Source of the DNA: Oligoflexia bacterium
GTDB lineage: Bacteria > Bdellovibrionota > Bdellovibrionia > Bdellovibrionales > Bdellovibrionaceae
Length of the DNA stretch: 64,000 bases
Direction: 5' to 3'
NCBI GenBank assembly: GCA_016861345.1
Contig: BOLD01000007.1
Coordinates: 1 to 64,000 of the forward strand
Shown: in pieces, positions 47,338 to 56,811 of the stretch
Layout: each line of letters opens with the position of its first letter
Numbering within the stretch: position 1 is the first letter of the stretch
The notes under the pieces: model-generated
The model's input: only the letters and a program-made list of their open reading frames with translations
Databases searched by the model: none
What the model was told of the DNA's origin: nothing
Translations under genes and position numbers: made by a program

Positions 47338-47880
47338 CTATACCTCCTTTCTTTTTGGAAACCTAATCACGATTTTGTGATCATTGTGATCGATAGAGTA
47401 TTTCTCAGCATCAACATTGCTTGGAGCAGGAAAGGATCGGTGAAAGGATGATGAATAATGTTGAGAAAAACGATCATCCCTTTGTTCAGATTCCAATCTG
47501 CCCGAGATGGTAATTTGTCCATCTCTAACCTCGACATTAAAATCCTTGGGAGTTTGATTTTTAAGATCTAGCTCGTAATAAACATAGTTATCATCTTCTC
47601 TCTGGTACATTTCATTACTTGAGCTACTTTGAAAGTTTTCTCGCATTTCCTGTTGTAAGCGGTTCATTTCCTCAAAGGGGCTGTTTGATCTTCCAAAGAA
47701 ATCATTATTAAATTCATTATCGAAAAGATCTTTCAATTCTGTTTTTGTGCCGGAGAATCTGAACTCCTTGTGATGCAATATATTTCTTGATTGATACTGT
47801 TGATAAGAGCAAACAAAAAATCCGCCGACAAGAAAACTGATTGCACTAATCACAATACGATTTGAAAAAAACTTCTTCAT
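47338..47880 (-). CDS. Membrane-anchored/periplasmic Hsp20-like protein
   Basis: N-terminal TM (RIVISAISFLVGGFFVCSY) followed by an alpha-crystallin-like domain (YYELDLKNQTPKDFNVEVRDGQITISGRLESEQ...FHRSFPAPSNVDAEKYSIDHNDHKIVIRFPK). Confidence 0.8.
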   Translation of the reverse strand: MKKFFSNRIVISAISFLVGGFFVCSYQQYQSRNILHHKEFRFSGTKTELKDLFDNEFNNDFFGRSNSPFEEMNRLQQEMRENFQSSSSNEMYQREDDNYVYYELDLKNQTPKDFNVEVRDGQITISGRLESEQRDDRFSQHYSSSFHRSFPAPSNVDAEKYSIDHNDHKIVIRFPKRKEV

Positions 47881-48010
47881 GCAATGACCTTTCTTGATGT
47901 TGTAGAATGAGTTTGAAATGATTTTGATTTAATGAAGAATGGCTGTTCGCCATAACGTATGAAGCTGATAATGCAATAATAAACAGGGTGATCCAAATTC
48001 TGTAGTTCAT
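47846..48010 (-). CDS. 54-aa secreted/membrane peptide
   Basis: aggaggctcgat then ATG: MNYRIWITLFIIALSASYVMANSHSSLNQNHFKLILQHQERSLHEEVFFKSYCD*. Confidence 0.6.
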   Translation of the reverse strand: MNYRIWITLFIIALSASYVMANSHSSLNQNHFKLILQHQERSLHEEVFFKSYCD

Positions 48011-48206
48011 ATCGAGCCTCCTCTTAAAAACTCCTTTCAAAAAAAGAGAGACTTCAAGCGCGGTAACTGCGGCGTAACACCGGCGCATAAAAATAATGTA
48101 TCGGCCTTCGAATTTGTCAAGATGACCCAAGATGAATCAAAAATAACCATGTTATTTCAAATAGATAGCAATAGTTAGATTTATATCTCAGAAGATTGTA
48201 GAGGGC

Positions 48207-49559
48207 TTATTTTTTATTTAAAAAATAGTAAACTGGTAAGCCGAGTCCAATTAGTCCTGCGCCGATCAGACCCTCTGTTGGATTTCTCCAAAGAGAGTTC
48301 GCGGTCAGTCCCAAAGAAACCAAGATGAATGCGATGGGAACATAAGGGTAGCCTTTAATTTTAAAAGCACCTGCGGCTACACCAGAGTGATCTCGCAATT
48401 TGAAAATGGTCGCTGCAGTGATGGCATAAAATAACCAAGAGGCCACGACAACGTAATCCGTCAACTGATCAAAGGTTCCACTGCTTGCAAGGATCATGGC
48501 CCAGGCGCCTTGGGTAAGAACGGCCCATACGGGCACATGGGAATGGCTTTCGACCTGGCCAAGGCGTTTCCAGAAAAGTCCATCTTTCGCCATGGCATAG
48601 GGGACTCGGGCTCCTGTTAATATGGATCCATTCATCGCACCGACTGCAGATATGATAAAGGCAATTGTCAAAACGGGAATACCGACATCACCTAAAAAAC
48701 TTTGAGCAGCAAGGGTGGCAACGGGTAAGGCTTCAGGATGAAGTCGCGAGTTTGCTGATTGGATTTGTTCTGGAGTGAGAACGTAGAAGTAAGAGTAATT
48801 TGCAAAAACATAAAGTAAAATACAAATGAAGACTCCCCATCCGAGAGCACGAGGAATATTTTTTTGAGGTTCTTTAATTTCAGCTCCAACCATCGGCAAG
48901 TTATTCCACCCATCATAGGCCCAGAGTGCGGCAATCATGGCTAACCCGAAATTGCTCAGTGACCAGGTGGGTGTTTGAAGATTTGCAATGGCAATTTCAG
49001 TGTGATGCTCTCCGAAAATAAAAATACCCAGCGATAATCCAATGATGATCAGAACTTTCAGAAATGTGAGAGCGGTTTGTGTTCGAGCGCCCCATTTTAA
49101 CTGAAGGCAGTTCAGCAGCGTGAAAAATGCAATCAGAGATAGAGCCAGGACTGTGCTGTAGTCATGATCTGGTCCAAGTGATTTAAAGATGGATTTTGAA
49201 AATGTGGCAGCGCCCACGGCATAGGCAGCGATTGAGCCTGGAGAAGCAATCCAAAATCTCATCCACCCATAAAGAAATCCTGGCAGTCTGCCCCACCCAT
49301 GCTTCAGAAGGGCGTACTCTCCGCCAGATTCTGGATAAGCACTTGAGAGTTCGGCATAGGTTAGTGCTCCCGCATAAGAAAGAAGGCCCGCTATGATCCA
49401 CACAAGAGAGACAAGTCCCAGTGAACCCATCAGTTGGGTCATGGTTGCGGCTTTTAAAAAAATTCCAGTTCCAATAATGCTGCCGACGACAATTGCAGAG
49501 GCCTGCCATTGTCCTAGGGTGCGATTGAGTGCTGGTAGGTGCGATTGCGCCTTTTTCAT
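48207..49559 (-). CDS. APC-family amino acid permease
   Basis: SAIVVGSIIGTGIFLKAATMTQLMGSLGLVSLVWIIAGLLSYAGALTYAELSSAYPESGGEY; about 12 TMs. Confidence 0.93.
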   Translation of the reverse strand: MKKAQSHLPALNRTLGQWQASAIVVGSIIGTGIFLKAATMTQLMGSLGLVSLVWIIAGLLSYAGALTYAELSSAYPESGGEYALLKHGWGRLPGFLYGWMRFWIASPGSIAAYAVGAATFSKSIFKSLGPDHDYSTVLALSLIAFFTLLNCLQLKWGARTQTALTFLKVLIIIGLSLGIFIFGEHHTEIAIANLQTPTWSLSNFGLAMIAALWAYDGWNNLPMVGAEIKEPQKNIPRALGWGVFICILLYVFANYSYFYVLTPEQIQSANSRLHPEALPVATLAAQSFLGDVGIPVLTIAFIISAVGAMNGSILTGARVPYAMAKDGLFWKRLGQVESHSHVPVWAVLTQGAWAMILASSGTFDQLTDYVVVASWLFYAITAATIFKLRDHSGVAAGAFKIKGYPYVPIAFILVSLGLTANSLWRNPTEGLIGAGLIGLGLPVYYFLNKK

Positions 49560-49622
49560 GAATCAATGTTAACTTACACAGAGTTTGGATACAAATGCTT
49601 TAAGGGATCGGGATGAAAAACC

Positions 49623-49648
49623 AAGAGGAGCCACGTTGGGCTCCTCTT
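49623..49648 (-). terminator. Intrinsic terminator
   Basis: Perfect 10-bp stem aagaggagcc-acgttg-ggctcctctt, followed on the minus strand by GGTTTTTC; downstream of CDS 49689-50150. Confidence 0.8.
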
Positions 49649-49688
49649 ATTTCTTAATGATAAAGAATTTGATCTCAAGTCGGAAATC

Positions 49689-50150
49689 TTAGTTTTTAAG
49701 ATATCGAACACATTGAGCGGCTTCAATGATTTGATCACCATTTCGCTTATTTAAAGTTAACGTGGCCTCAGTCAATTCGCCATTCTCAAGAGGGTTCATG
49801 TATGAGAAATTCACATCAAGCTCAATCGTATCCAGTTGACCAAGCTTGGTTCCGCCAATCAGTTCGCCCTTTTTGCGGCTGTCTGCAAAGCGAAGATCGA
49901 CATTTCCGACATAAGTGAGGTGTGAAGAAGACAGAGTTCCCTTCACATCAGTAAATTTTGCGATCGTTTTATTCCCACCGCCGACTTGAGAATCTGAGAT
50001 GACCATTATTGCAGCAGTTCGTGTTCCCATTTCTGGCTGAGTGTGGTGGAAGACCTTCACATTGAGTCCTGATTCTGATGTGCAAACGAATCCATCTGCG
50101 AAAGCCATTGATCCAACAAGTAATGTAGCGATTGTAAGTACTGATTTCAT
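49689..50150 (-). CDS. Secreted hypothetical protein
   Basis: MKSVLTIATLLVGSMAFADG signal peptide after ggggaggtaaat SD; the track N-terminal extension is unlikely. Confidence 0.7.
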   Translation of the reverse strand: MKSVLTIATLLVGSMAFADGFVCTSESGLNVKVFHHTQPEMGTRTAAIMVISDSQVGGGNKTIAKFTDVKGTLSSSHLTYVGNVDLRFADSRKKGELIGGTKLGQLDTIELDVNFSYMNPLENGELTEATLTLNKRNGDQIIEAAQCVRYLKN

Positions 50151-50316
50151 ATTTACCTCCCCGGTATGTTTTTGTTTTGTTGGGGTGCTTTTAGATGGCA
50201 TTGAGGCGAATGTGAAATGCATAATAACAATTTATGTATGCAGAAAAAGAATGATAATTAGAATAGAGAGGCTTTAATCCCTTGCCTGATCTTCTGAGGC
50301 AGAATATCTTACTGAA

Positions 50317-52146
50317 ATGTCATTATTAATCAGTGCTGTTCAGTTATCAAAATCTTTCGCAGGTAAAAAACTTTTTCATGGCATTAGCTTTGGAATTTCA
50401 GAAAATGAACGAGTTGGTTTTCTTGGGCCCAATGGAGTGGGTAAGTCGACCTTAATGCAGATTCTTGCAAAAAAAATCCCGCAAGATTCTGGAGAAGTCG
50501 TTGCAACCAAAGGCCTTCGCATCGGCTATTTGGAGCAATCTCCAAAATTTCCCGCAAATGCGACGATTTGCTCCTTTCTTCTTCATAATCATGAAATTGA
50601 TCCTGATTTGATGGCTAAGGCCTATGAGTGGATCGGGCGACTTGAGCTCAGCCAATTTGACGAGCAGACTCCGATTGCCTCTCTCTCAGGTGGGTGGCAA
50701 AAAAAAGTGGCTCTTGCTCATGAATTAATGCGAACTCCGGATTTACTTTTTTTAGATGAGCCAACGAATCATCTGGATGTGGAAAGTATCAAGTGGCTTG
50801 AGGACTTTTTATCTCAGGCTAAGTTTTCGTGTTTCTTCATTACCCATGATCGACTTTTTTTACAACGTGTGGCCAATCGAATTATTGATCTTGATCCCCG
50901 GTTTCCTGGATTCTTACTATCAGTGAATGCGGGCTACGATCAGTATTTGGAATCCAAAGCTGAGATGATTTCCAATCAAGAAATTCGAGAAACAAAACTG
51001 AAGAATCTGCTCAGAAGAGAAAAAGAGTGGCTGGCCAGGGGAGCTCAGGCTCGACAAACCAAGCAAAAAGCTCGCATTGAAAATGCAGGAAAATTAGCTT
51101 CTCACGTTGAAGATCTCACCGATCGAAATCGCCAACGAAAACTCAACCTTGAATTCGAGGCTCAAGAAAAAAATCCAACTAGGCTGATTGAGTGTATCAA
51201 GGTCAGTAAAAAATTTGGGGACAAGTGGGTTTTTCGCGATCTGAATTTAATGATCACTCCAAAAACTCGATTGGCATTAATGGGTGTGAATGGAGCAGGA
51301 AAGTCAACTTTGATTCGAGTTCTATTAGGGCTTGAAGCTCCAACTTCTGGTCAGGTGAAAATTGCCGAGAATTTAAAGTCAGCCTACTTTGAGCAGGGAA
51401 GAGATGCTTTGAAGCAAGAAGAAAGTGTGCTGAAAAACATCTGCCCCTTTGGAGACTATGTCCAGTACCGCAATCAATCGGTCCATGCTCGAAGTTATTT
51501 GGAGCGGTTTCATTTTTATAAAAACCAAGTGGATTTGCCAGTGAAGCAATTGTCCGGAGGAGAGCAGGCAAGACTTCGCATTGCGCAGTTGATGCTTCGT
51601 GAAGCTCAAATTCTTATTCTGGATGAGCCGACGAATGATCTCGATATTGATACATTAAACTCGCTTCAGGAATCTTTAGAGGACTTTCCGGGTGCGGTGA
51701 TTTTGGTGACGCATGATCGATTCTTTATGGATCAGATTGCAAAGCAGATTTTAGCTTTTAGCCCCTTCGAGAATGATCAAAATCAACTGATTCCTTTTGC
51801 GGATTACCTGCAGTGGGAAAAGTGGTTTGATGAAAAAACTGAGCTGGTCCAATCAGGGGGTGACAATCAGCAGGCTGGTGATAGTCAGGGTATAGCTCAC
51901 CAAGGTTCCAAATCTGATTCGAGGAAGCTATCTTATAAAGAGAAAATCGAGTTTGAAAAAATGGAAGAAGTGATCACCCAGAAAGAAGTTCGTCTGGCTC
52001 AAATTGAAAATGAAATTGAAGACCCCCATATCGCCAGTCAGGCGGATAAGGTCCAAGGCTTGTACGCAGAAATGTCAGGGCTTCAGCAGGAAATTGCAAG
52101 GCTCTATAGTCGATGGGCAGAGTTAGAAGAAAAAGTTAAAATATAA
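50317..52146 (+). CDS. ABC-F family ATPase (Uup-like)
   Basis: Duplicated Walker A (GPNGVGKSTL, GVNGAGKSTL), LSGGWQKK and LSGGEQAR signatures, C-terminal coiled coil, no TMs. Confidence 0.92.
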   Translation: MSLLISAVQLSKSFAGKKLFHGISFGISENERVGFLGPNGVGKSTLMQILAKKIPQDSGEVVATKGLRIGYLEQSPKFPANATICSFLLHNHEIDPDLMAKAYEWIGRLELSQFDEQTPIASLSGGWQKKVALAHELMRTPDLLFLDEPTNHLDVESIKWLEDFLSQAKFSCFFITHDRLFLQRVANRIIDLDPRFPGFLLSVNAGYDQYLESKAEMISNQEIRETKLKNLLRREKEWLARGAQARQTKQKARIENAGKLASHVEDLTDRNRQRKLNLEFEAQEKNPTRLIECIKVSKKFGDKWVFRDLNLMITPKTRLALMGVNGAGKSTLIRVLLGLEAPTSGQVKIAENLKSAYFEQGRDALKQEESVLKNICPFGDYVQYRNQSVHARSYLERFHFYKNQVDLPVKQLSGGEQARLRIAQLMLREAQILILDEPTNDLDIDTLNSLQESLEDFPGAVILVTHDRFFMDQIAKQILAFSPFENDQNQLIPFADYLQWEKWFDEKTELVQSGGDNQQAGDSQGIAHQGSKSDSRKLSYKEKIEFEKMEEVITQKEVRLAQIENEIEDPHIASQADKVQGLYAEMSGLQQEIARLYSRWAELEEKVKI

Positions 52147-52147
52147 A

Positions 52148-53521
52148 TTAAATATAAGGTTTGATCTTCTCAAGAAAGTTCGCGGTGAATCGCTTCCCAA
52201 TGTTGAGAATTTCTTCCTGAAAGATCTTCTTGCGAACCTCAATTGGATTTGGTCGTTCTTTTCCAAAGTCAATCATTGAAGCTTGATCAACCAGCTCACA
52301 GAACTGAATCAAAAATGATTCCAGTGGAATTTTTTCTCCAAGGGGTTGAAGGGGGAATCCGGTTCGATCTGCTCTTTCGTGAGTTGATTGAATGATCACC
52401 TTCAGGTGATCGGGGATTGGAATTTTACGCGAAAGGGCTTTGTTGAGGCTAACAGTGGGATGATTTTTGTAATCTCTGAGATCTTCTTCTTTTAATTGGT
52501 CAATTTTTCTTTGTCTCATCAGTTGGATGGCTTTGGGGTTCATTTCAAGTAATCCCACGTCTGCCATCAATCCTGCGATCATCACTTCCTCAGGCTTTCC
52601 AATGCCCGACATTAAACTGATCAAGCCTGCAGAGGCTGCAATTGCAGGAGCCCGATCAATCGCTGTGAGGTCGTCAAAGCCTGAAAGATTCACAACATCA
52701 CCGGCATCACCAACGGCAGAAAGACTCATGATGAGATCTGAGGCAAGGGTAATGACCTTGTCATAGAGTTCTCTTCCAGCCTGATATGAAGAGGCCTCAC
52801 TTTGATCTGAGATGAGCATGACAAGATCTTTGTAGGCGACATTCATGTTCATGAATTGAGCGCGGCATCGACTTTTTAAACCCTTTGCAGATTTGTCCTG
52901 ATTTTTTTCAATGTACTTTTGAAAGGCATCAACTTCTTCACGCTTGATGTAGAACTCTCCGATGGATTGGATTTTCTCAAATTTTTCTTTGTCTAAGATT
53001 CGCCCCTTGGGAAGGAAGGGGATGATTTTTTGATTTAGTGGCATCAGGTGATGAATTGTCATTTCTAATTCTTTATCAGCAACAAGCTCAGCTGATTTAA
53101 TGGGAATCATTGTTCCATGTACTTTTCGAGAAAAGACGAATTCAATTTTTGACGAAGTCTCGTATTCATCTTCAAGAAGAACGACATTGGCCCCAGATTT
53201 TTTAATAAAGGCTGCGCCTTCGTTTTGAACTTTTTTCGCCACTACAACAGCGATATAGGCATTCGGGGCAACATAGCGAGCAACTTGCACAAGTCCTGCA
53301 GTAGCTGTTTCATTTGGAGAATGAGTTGCTGAAATAACAATAACGTCAGATTTCTGAGCGATGGCTTCTTTTTCAGATAGGGCATCCACTGTATCAAAAG
53401 TCATGAAATTGACCTGAAAGAGATCAGCAACAGCCTGAGCTCTTTTGTAGAATTGGGGATCGCTAGAAATAACTGTCAATAGGTGTTGTGTCGCCATAGC
53501 TACCAGTTTAACGAGACTCAA
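52148..53521 (-). CDS. HD-GYP-like domain protein, degenerate active site
   Basis: EVMIAGLMADVGLLEM...YKNHPTVSLNKALSRKIPIPDHLKVIIQSTHERADRTGFPLQPLGEKIPLESFLIQFCELVDQ; N-terminal pseudo-receiver-like region. Confidence 0.75.
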   Translation of the reverse strand: MSLVKLVAMATQHLLTVISSDPQFYKRAQAVADLFQVNFMTFDTVDALSEKEAIAQKSDVIVISATHSPNETATAGLVQVARYVAPNAYIAVVVAKKVQNEGAAFIKKSGANVVLLEDEYETSSKIEFVFSRKVHGTMIPIKSAELVADKELEMTIHHLMPLNQKIIPFLPKGRILDKEKFEKIQSIGEFYIKREEVDAFQKYIEKNQDKSAKGLKSRCRAQFMNMNVAYKDLVMLISDQSEASSYQAGRELYDKVITLASDLIMSLSAVGDAGDVVNLSGFDDLTAIDRAPAIAASAGLISLMSGIGKPEEVMIAGLMADVGLLEMNPKAIQLMRQRKIDQLKEEDLRDYKNHPTVSLNKALSRKIPIPDHLKVIIQSTHERADRTGFPLQPLGEKIPLESFLIQFCELVDQASMIDFGKERPNPIEVRKKIFQEEILNIGKRFTANFLEKIKPYI

Positions 53522-53587
53522 GCGTCTTTGCGAGAATTATCATTGAAGCTGGGCTTTCAGTTCAGCTTCGCTGACTTCCTAAATGAC

Positions 53588-54064
53588 TTAGGGGCGATCA
53601 TCTGTTGGAAGTCGATCAAAGACATAGATAAAGGGATCACCAGCTAGACTTAGATAAAGATGAAACTTTCCATCTTTAAATCGAATTTCATTCGATGCCT
53701 TACGACCCAGTCTCATGTCCGGGTCCTGACTGCACTCAATGTTGTTGTCGGGATTAATCCAAACGACCTCATCTTCTAAACGATGGTCAATGATGGAATA
53801 CTTACCTTTTCGTTCACAAAACCCAGGTTCATTTTGCCTTGCCCAAAATATTTCGTTTGTGCCGTCAGCGTGAAATTCAAAAAGTAAAATCAGATTGGGA
53901 TTTAGTGGGAGACGAAATTCACCCTGATAAATAAAACCGATATTTTTCCACGTTCCAAGAATTTGGTCCTCTTCAGTTGGGGATATGGCTAGGACAGGCC
54001 CCGTGGGGAGGCAGATCATTGCCCCCAAGAGTATAACTAAAATGAAATAACGAATTAGAGCCAT
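53588..54064 (-). CDS. Secreted hypothetical protein
   Basis: Signal peptide-like N-terminus; GTWKNIGFIYQGEFRLPLNPNLILLFEFHADGTNEIFW; start overlaps the end of the upstream metalloprotease CDS. Confidence 0.65.
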   Translation of the reverse strand: MALIRYFILVILLGAMICLPTGPVLAISPTEEDQILGTWKNIGFIYQGEFRLPLNPNLILLFEFHADGTNEIFWARQNEPGFCERKGKYSIIDHRLEDEVVWINPDNNIECSQDPDMRLGRKASNEIRFKDGKFHLYLSLAGDPFIYVFDRLPTDDRP

Positions 54065-55473
54065 TGCCTTTTCTTCAGAACGTCTCGGATGTTCTGTTTC
54101 TCCTCATCAGTAAAGCCGTTTGCCATGGCTGATTCAACTGATTGCACGAAAGTTGAAAACTTTCCAGAGGGGCCAAGGCGGCTCAGCGTCTTAGTTGCTA
54201 AGATAAGCCCTTGGCGTTCGCCAATTAGCTCTTTAATTTCCCAAAGAGTGCCGCTGACAATAGTGCTATCAAAGTACAAAGTACCCTTACGGTCGCTCAG
54301 TTTAAGTGAATTATCCACAGTGCGCTTAAATGGACCTTTGAGATATGAAACCTCACCTAAGTGGGGATGGTTCATGAATGTGGTGGTAAAGAAGTCAGCA
54401 AAAGCCTCGTTCAGAGAGCCGCCCTCACCCTCATTTGGTAGTCGAGAGATTCCATCAATCAAGGCATGGCAAGTCTCATGCATAACGATGGTGGGGTCCT
54501 TCATCATGTTTGCGTAATTGACCCCGTCACCTGTGCCCAATCGGATTTGGCCATGATAATAAAATGCAGCGTTTGTCTTATCTGGAGCACCATACTGAGT
54601 TTGAACTTCAAGCGAGAAGGGAAGGGAGATTCCCAACTTTGAAATGAAAAGTCCCAGTGTGCGATCAACAAAGTAAAATGCCTGTACTTGGTCAAAGCGA
54701 CCATCTGCGGGATCATAATTAAATACCAAATTTGGATTTTGAGCTTTTTCTGCGGCTTGAGAGATGACCTTTAGATTTTGCTTTGTCAAAGTCCCATCTC
54801 CGATAAGGCCCCCAAGCATCACTTCAGAAAGTTCACTCATTTTTGGTCCAGAAGGGAAAACAGTCGCTTTTCCTTGATCAAATCCAGAAGAAGTTCTCTC
54901 TTGGCTAATGACACCGCTATTTGGAGAAACCTTCATGCGGTACACGCCAGTTCCGGCATGGTCGATGTAGTCAATGTTGTATATAATTTGTGCTCCAGCT
55001 GCAGTTTGGTGAATAGCAACTTTAGGATCGAAGATTTGTTGAGCATTCTTCAAAGATGCATCTTTTCCCTTAAATTTTTGAAGGAAAGCAAACTTCTCTG
55101 TGTTTCTTTTTTCAATCAGAGTGCGTAATTTTGAGTAATCTTCGTCGATGTACTGTCCTCGAGCGAAGATCAGACTGCCTTTTGAATTATACAATTTCTG
55201 AACGAAGCCACCCTCAACCTCAGCTGGTCCAACCATCTGTGGTGAGCGCTCCACGAGTTCATTATTTGTGAGTAATGAAATTTCTTGTTGTTTAAACTGT
55301 TCCCCATGAATAAGGCCAGGAAGAGATTGAGATCCACCCACTTGCCAAATGAACTCTTTAGGGGCAGAGGCTTTTGAACACGAAATTAGATTTGAGACGA
55401 GAAAAATGCCACCGACAAGTGATCCTAATCGAGTAGCTAGACGAGCATCAATGTGGTTTTTTAGACTGCTCAT
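54055..55473 (-). CDS. Lipoprotein-like gluzincin metalloprotease
   Basis: VMHETCHALIDGISRLPNEGEGGSLNEAFADFFTT: HExxH plus downstream NEAFADFF, as in M4/M36-type proteases; N-terminal LVSNLISCSK. Confidence 0.75.
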   Translation of the reverse strand: MSSLKNHIDARLATRLGSLVGGIFLVSNLISCSKASAPKEFIWQVGGSQSLPGLIHGEQFKQQEISLLTNNELVERSPQMVGPAEVEGGFVQKLYNSKGSLIFARGQYIDEDYSKLRTLIEKRNTEKFAFLQKFKGKDASLKNAQQIFDPKVAIHQTAAGAQIIYNIDYIDHAGTGVYRMKVSPNSGVISQERTSSGFDQGKATVFPSGPKMSELSEVMLGGLIGDGTLTKQNLKVISQAAEKAQNPNLVFNYDPADGRFDQVQAFYFVDRTLGLFISKLGISLPFSLEVQTQYGAPDKTNAAFYYHGQIRLGTGDGVNYANMMKDPTIVMHETCHALIDGISRLPNEGEGGSLNEAFADFFTTTFMNHPHLGEVSYLKGPFKRTVDNSLKLSDRKGTLYFDSTIVSGTLWEIKELIGERQGLILATKTLSRLGPSGKFSTFVQSVESAMANGFTDEEKQNIRDVLKKRQWL

Positions 55474-55531
55474 TTTTCCCCCATATCTCCCACTGTTATC
55501 GGCAAAAACCAGAATTCCTTAAACGTGGGAG

Positions 55532-55559
55532 GCCTGCACCTCCCTATGGGGGTGCAGGC
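55532..55559. terminator. Strong hairpin between two minus-strand genes
   Basis: gcctgcacc-tccctatggg-ggtgcaggc, perfect 9-bp stem; no clear U-tract, so terminator status is uncertain. Confidence 0.45.
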
Positions 55560-55590
55560 AACCATTAGAACTTATACTATTATCGAACTC

Positions 55591-55992
55591 TTACTCTTCG
55601 ATGACCAGGCCTTTCTCAAGGTAAGTGCCATCGCCGTTCATAAATCGGACTTTGTGCTCGCCTGCACCGATAGTTCCTAGACGAACTTCCTTAGTGAAGG
55701 GCACAAGGACCATTAAACACATTCCCTGACTTACTTTTGCTACAGACTTCACCTCATGAAGGCTAGTTGTAGGATGAGCTACATCAGCTCGTGACCAACG
55801 GTAGCAACCATTTGGGAATATACCGTTAACTACGACGAACACGTCCGAAGTCGAGTCAAAACCACTTGGAATATATGCATCGTTCACACCAACAACGACT
55901 TCCTTCTCAGCAGGAACATCTGCCGCCTGAGCGTTAAGGCCCATAAACATACCAGCAACTGCTACTGCTACCATTAAAAATCTCTTTGTCAT
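55591..55992 (-). CDS. Secreted hypothetical protein
   Basis: MTKRFLMVAVAVAGMFMGLNAQAADVPAEKEVVVGVNDAYIPSGFDS; signal peptide; internal Met preferred. Confidence 0.7.
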   Translation of the reverse strand: MTKRFLMVAVAVAGMFMGLNAQAADVPAEKEVVVGVNDAYIPSGFDSTSDVFVVVNGIFPNGCYRWSRADVAHPTTSLHEVKSVAKVSQGMCLMVLVPFTKEVRLGTIGAGEHKVRFMNGDGTYLEKGLVIEE

Positions 55993-56178
55993 TTTTCCCC
56001 CATTTTCTGCTGACCCTTTTTCCTTGGCCAGTTTGTTGTGTTTGCCATTTACTAGAGCAATACGTGTACCAAGTTGCAACTGCAAATTAAAGATAAATGA
56101 TGGAAATTTTTTATCATTCTGAGACGTTATGGCTCGAAGCGTACGGGATGCCGCGGAACGCAATAACCCCTCTTTTTT

Positions 56179-56811
56179 TTAGTGATGAAAATAGGTATGT
56201 TGGACGACAGAATAGAGCGCCGCACAAATAATAATTAAGCCCGTGAATACCCTTATTTTTTGTCGAGCGTGGCGCCCCAGTTTTGAAAGACCAAATTGAA
56301 GGCTTGAAAGGGCTGGAATTGTGCCCACCCAAAAACAGAAAAGAATCATCGCGCCAGCAAGGGGTGATCTTGAGCTGAGCGCTAGTAAAACAAATGAATA
56401 TAGCCACCCGCAGGGTAAAAAACCCGTTAGTAGGCCAAGATAAAAAGAGTTGTTTTTAACAGTCCGAAGTGCGTGCAGAAAAAAACGGGGAGCTGAAGGT
56501 GTTGGCACTTTCCAGTTGAAGAGAAAGGAAAAACCCAAAAAAAAGAGAAGCCCAGTCATCAGATAAAAGTTCACTTGTGTCAGAGACTGAATGCTTTGAA
56601 GAAAATGGGAGCCACTTCCTGCTAGGGATCCAAGCAGGGTGTAGGTAATGCCGCGTCCGAGATGATAAGGCGTGGGATTTTCTTTAACTCCAGGGGCGCA
56701 GGCAATTGGGCCACACATTCCAGCGCAGTGCCAGCTTCCGACAAGGCTTGCCCCCAGAACAAGAAAAGGCAGAAAGGGGCTTGAAATTTCGATCCAACTA
56801 GAGTGGTCCAA
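56179..56811 (-). CDS. SafE/UreH-like membrane protein of the cbb3 locus
   Basis: GASLVGSWHCAGMCGPIA and LLTGFLPCGWLYSFVLLA are typical of the cbb3-associated sulfite exporter TauE/SafE family. Confidence 0.85.
   Translation of the reverse strand: MDHSSWIEISSPFLPFLVLGASLVGSWHCAGMCGPIACAPGVKENPTPYHLGRGITYTLLGSLAGSGSHFLQSIQSLTQVNFYLMTGLLFFLGFSFLFNWKVPTPSAPRFFLHALRTVKNNSFYLGLLTGFLPCGWLYSFVLLALSSRSPLAGAMILFCFWVGTIPALSSLQFGLSKLGRHARQKIRVFTGLIIICAALYSVVQHTYFHH

Noticed and set aside
53545-53569. gaagctg...cagcttc inverted repeat as a terminator
   Set aside because: Only 7-bp stem with 11-nt loop and no U-tract.
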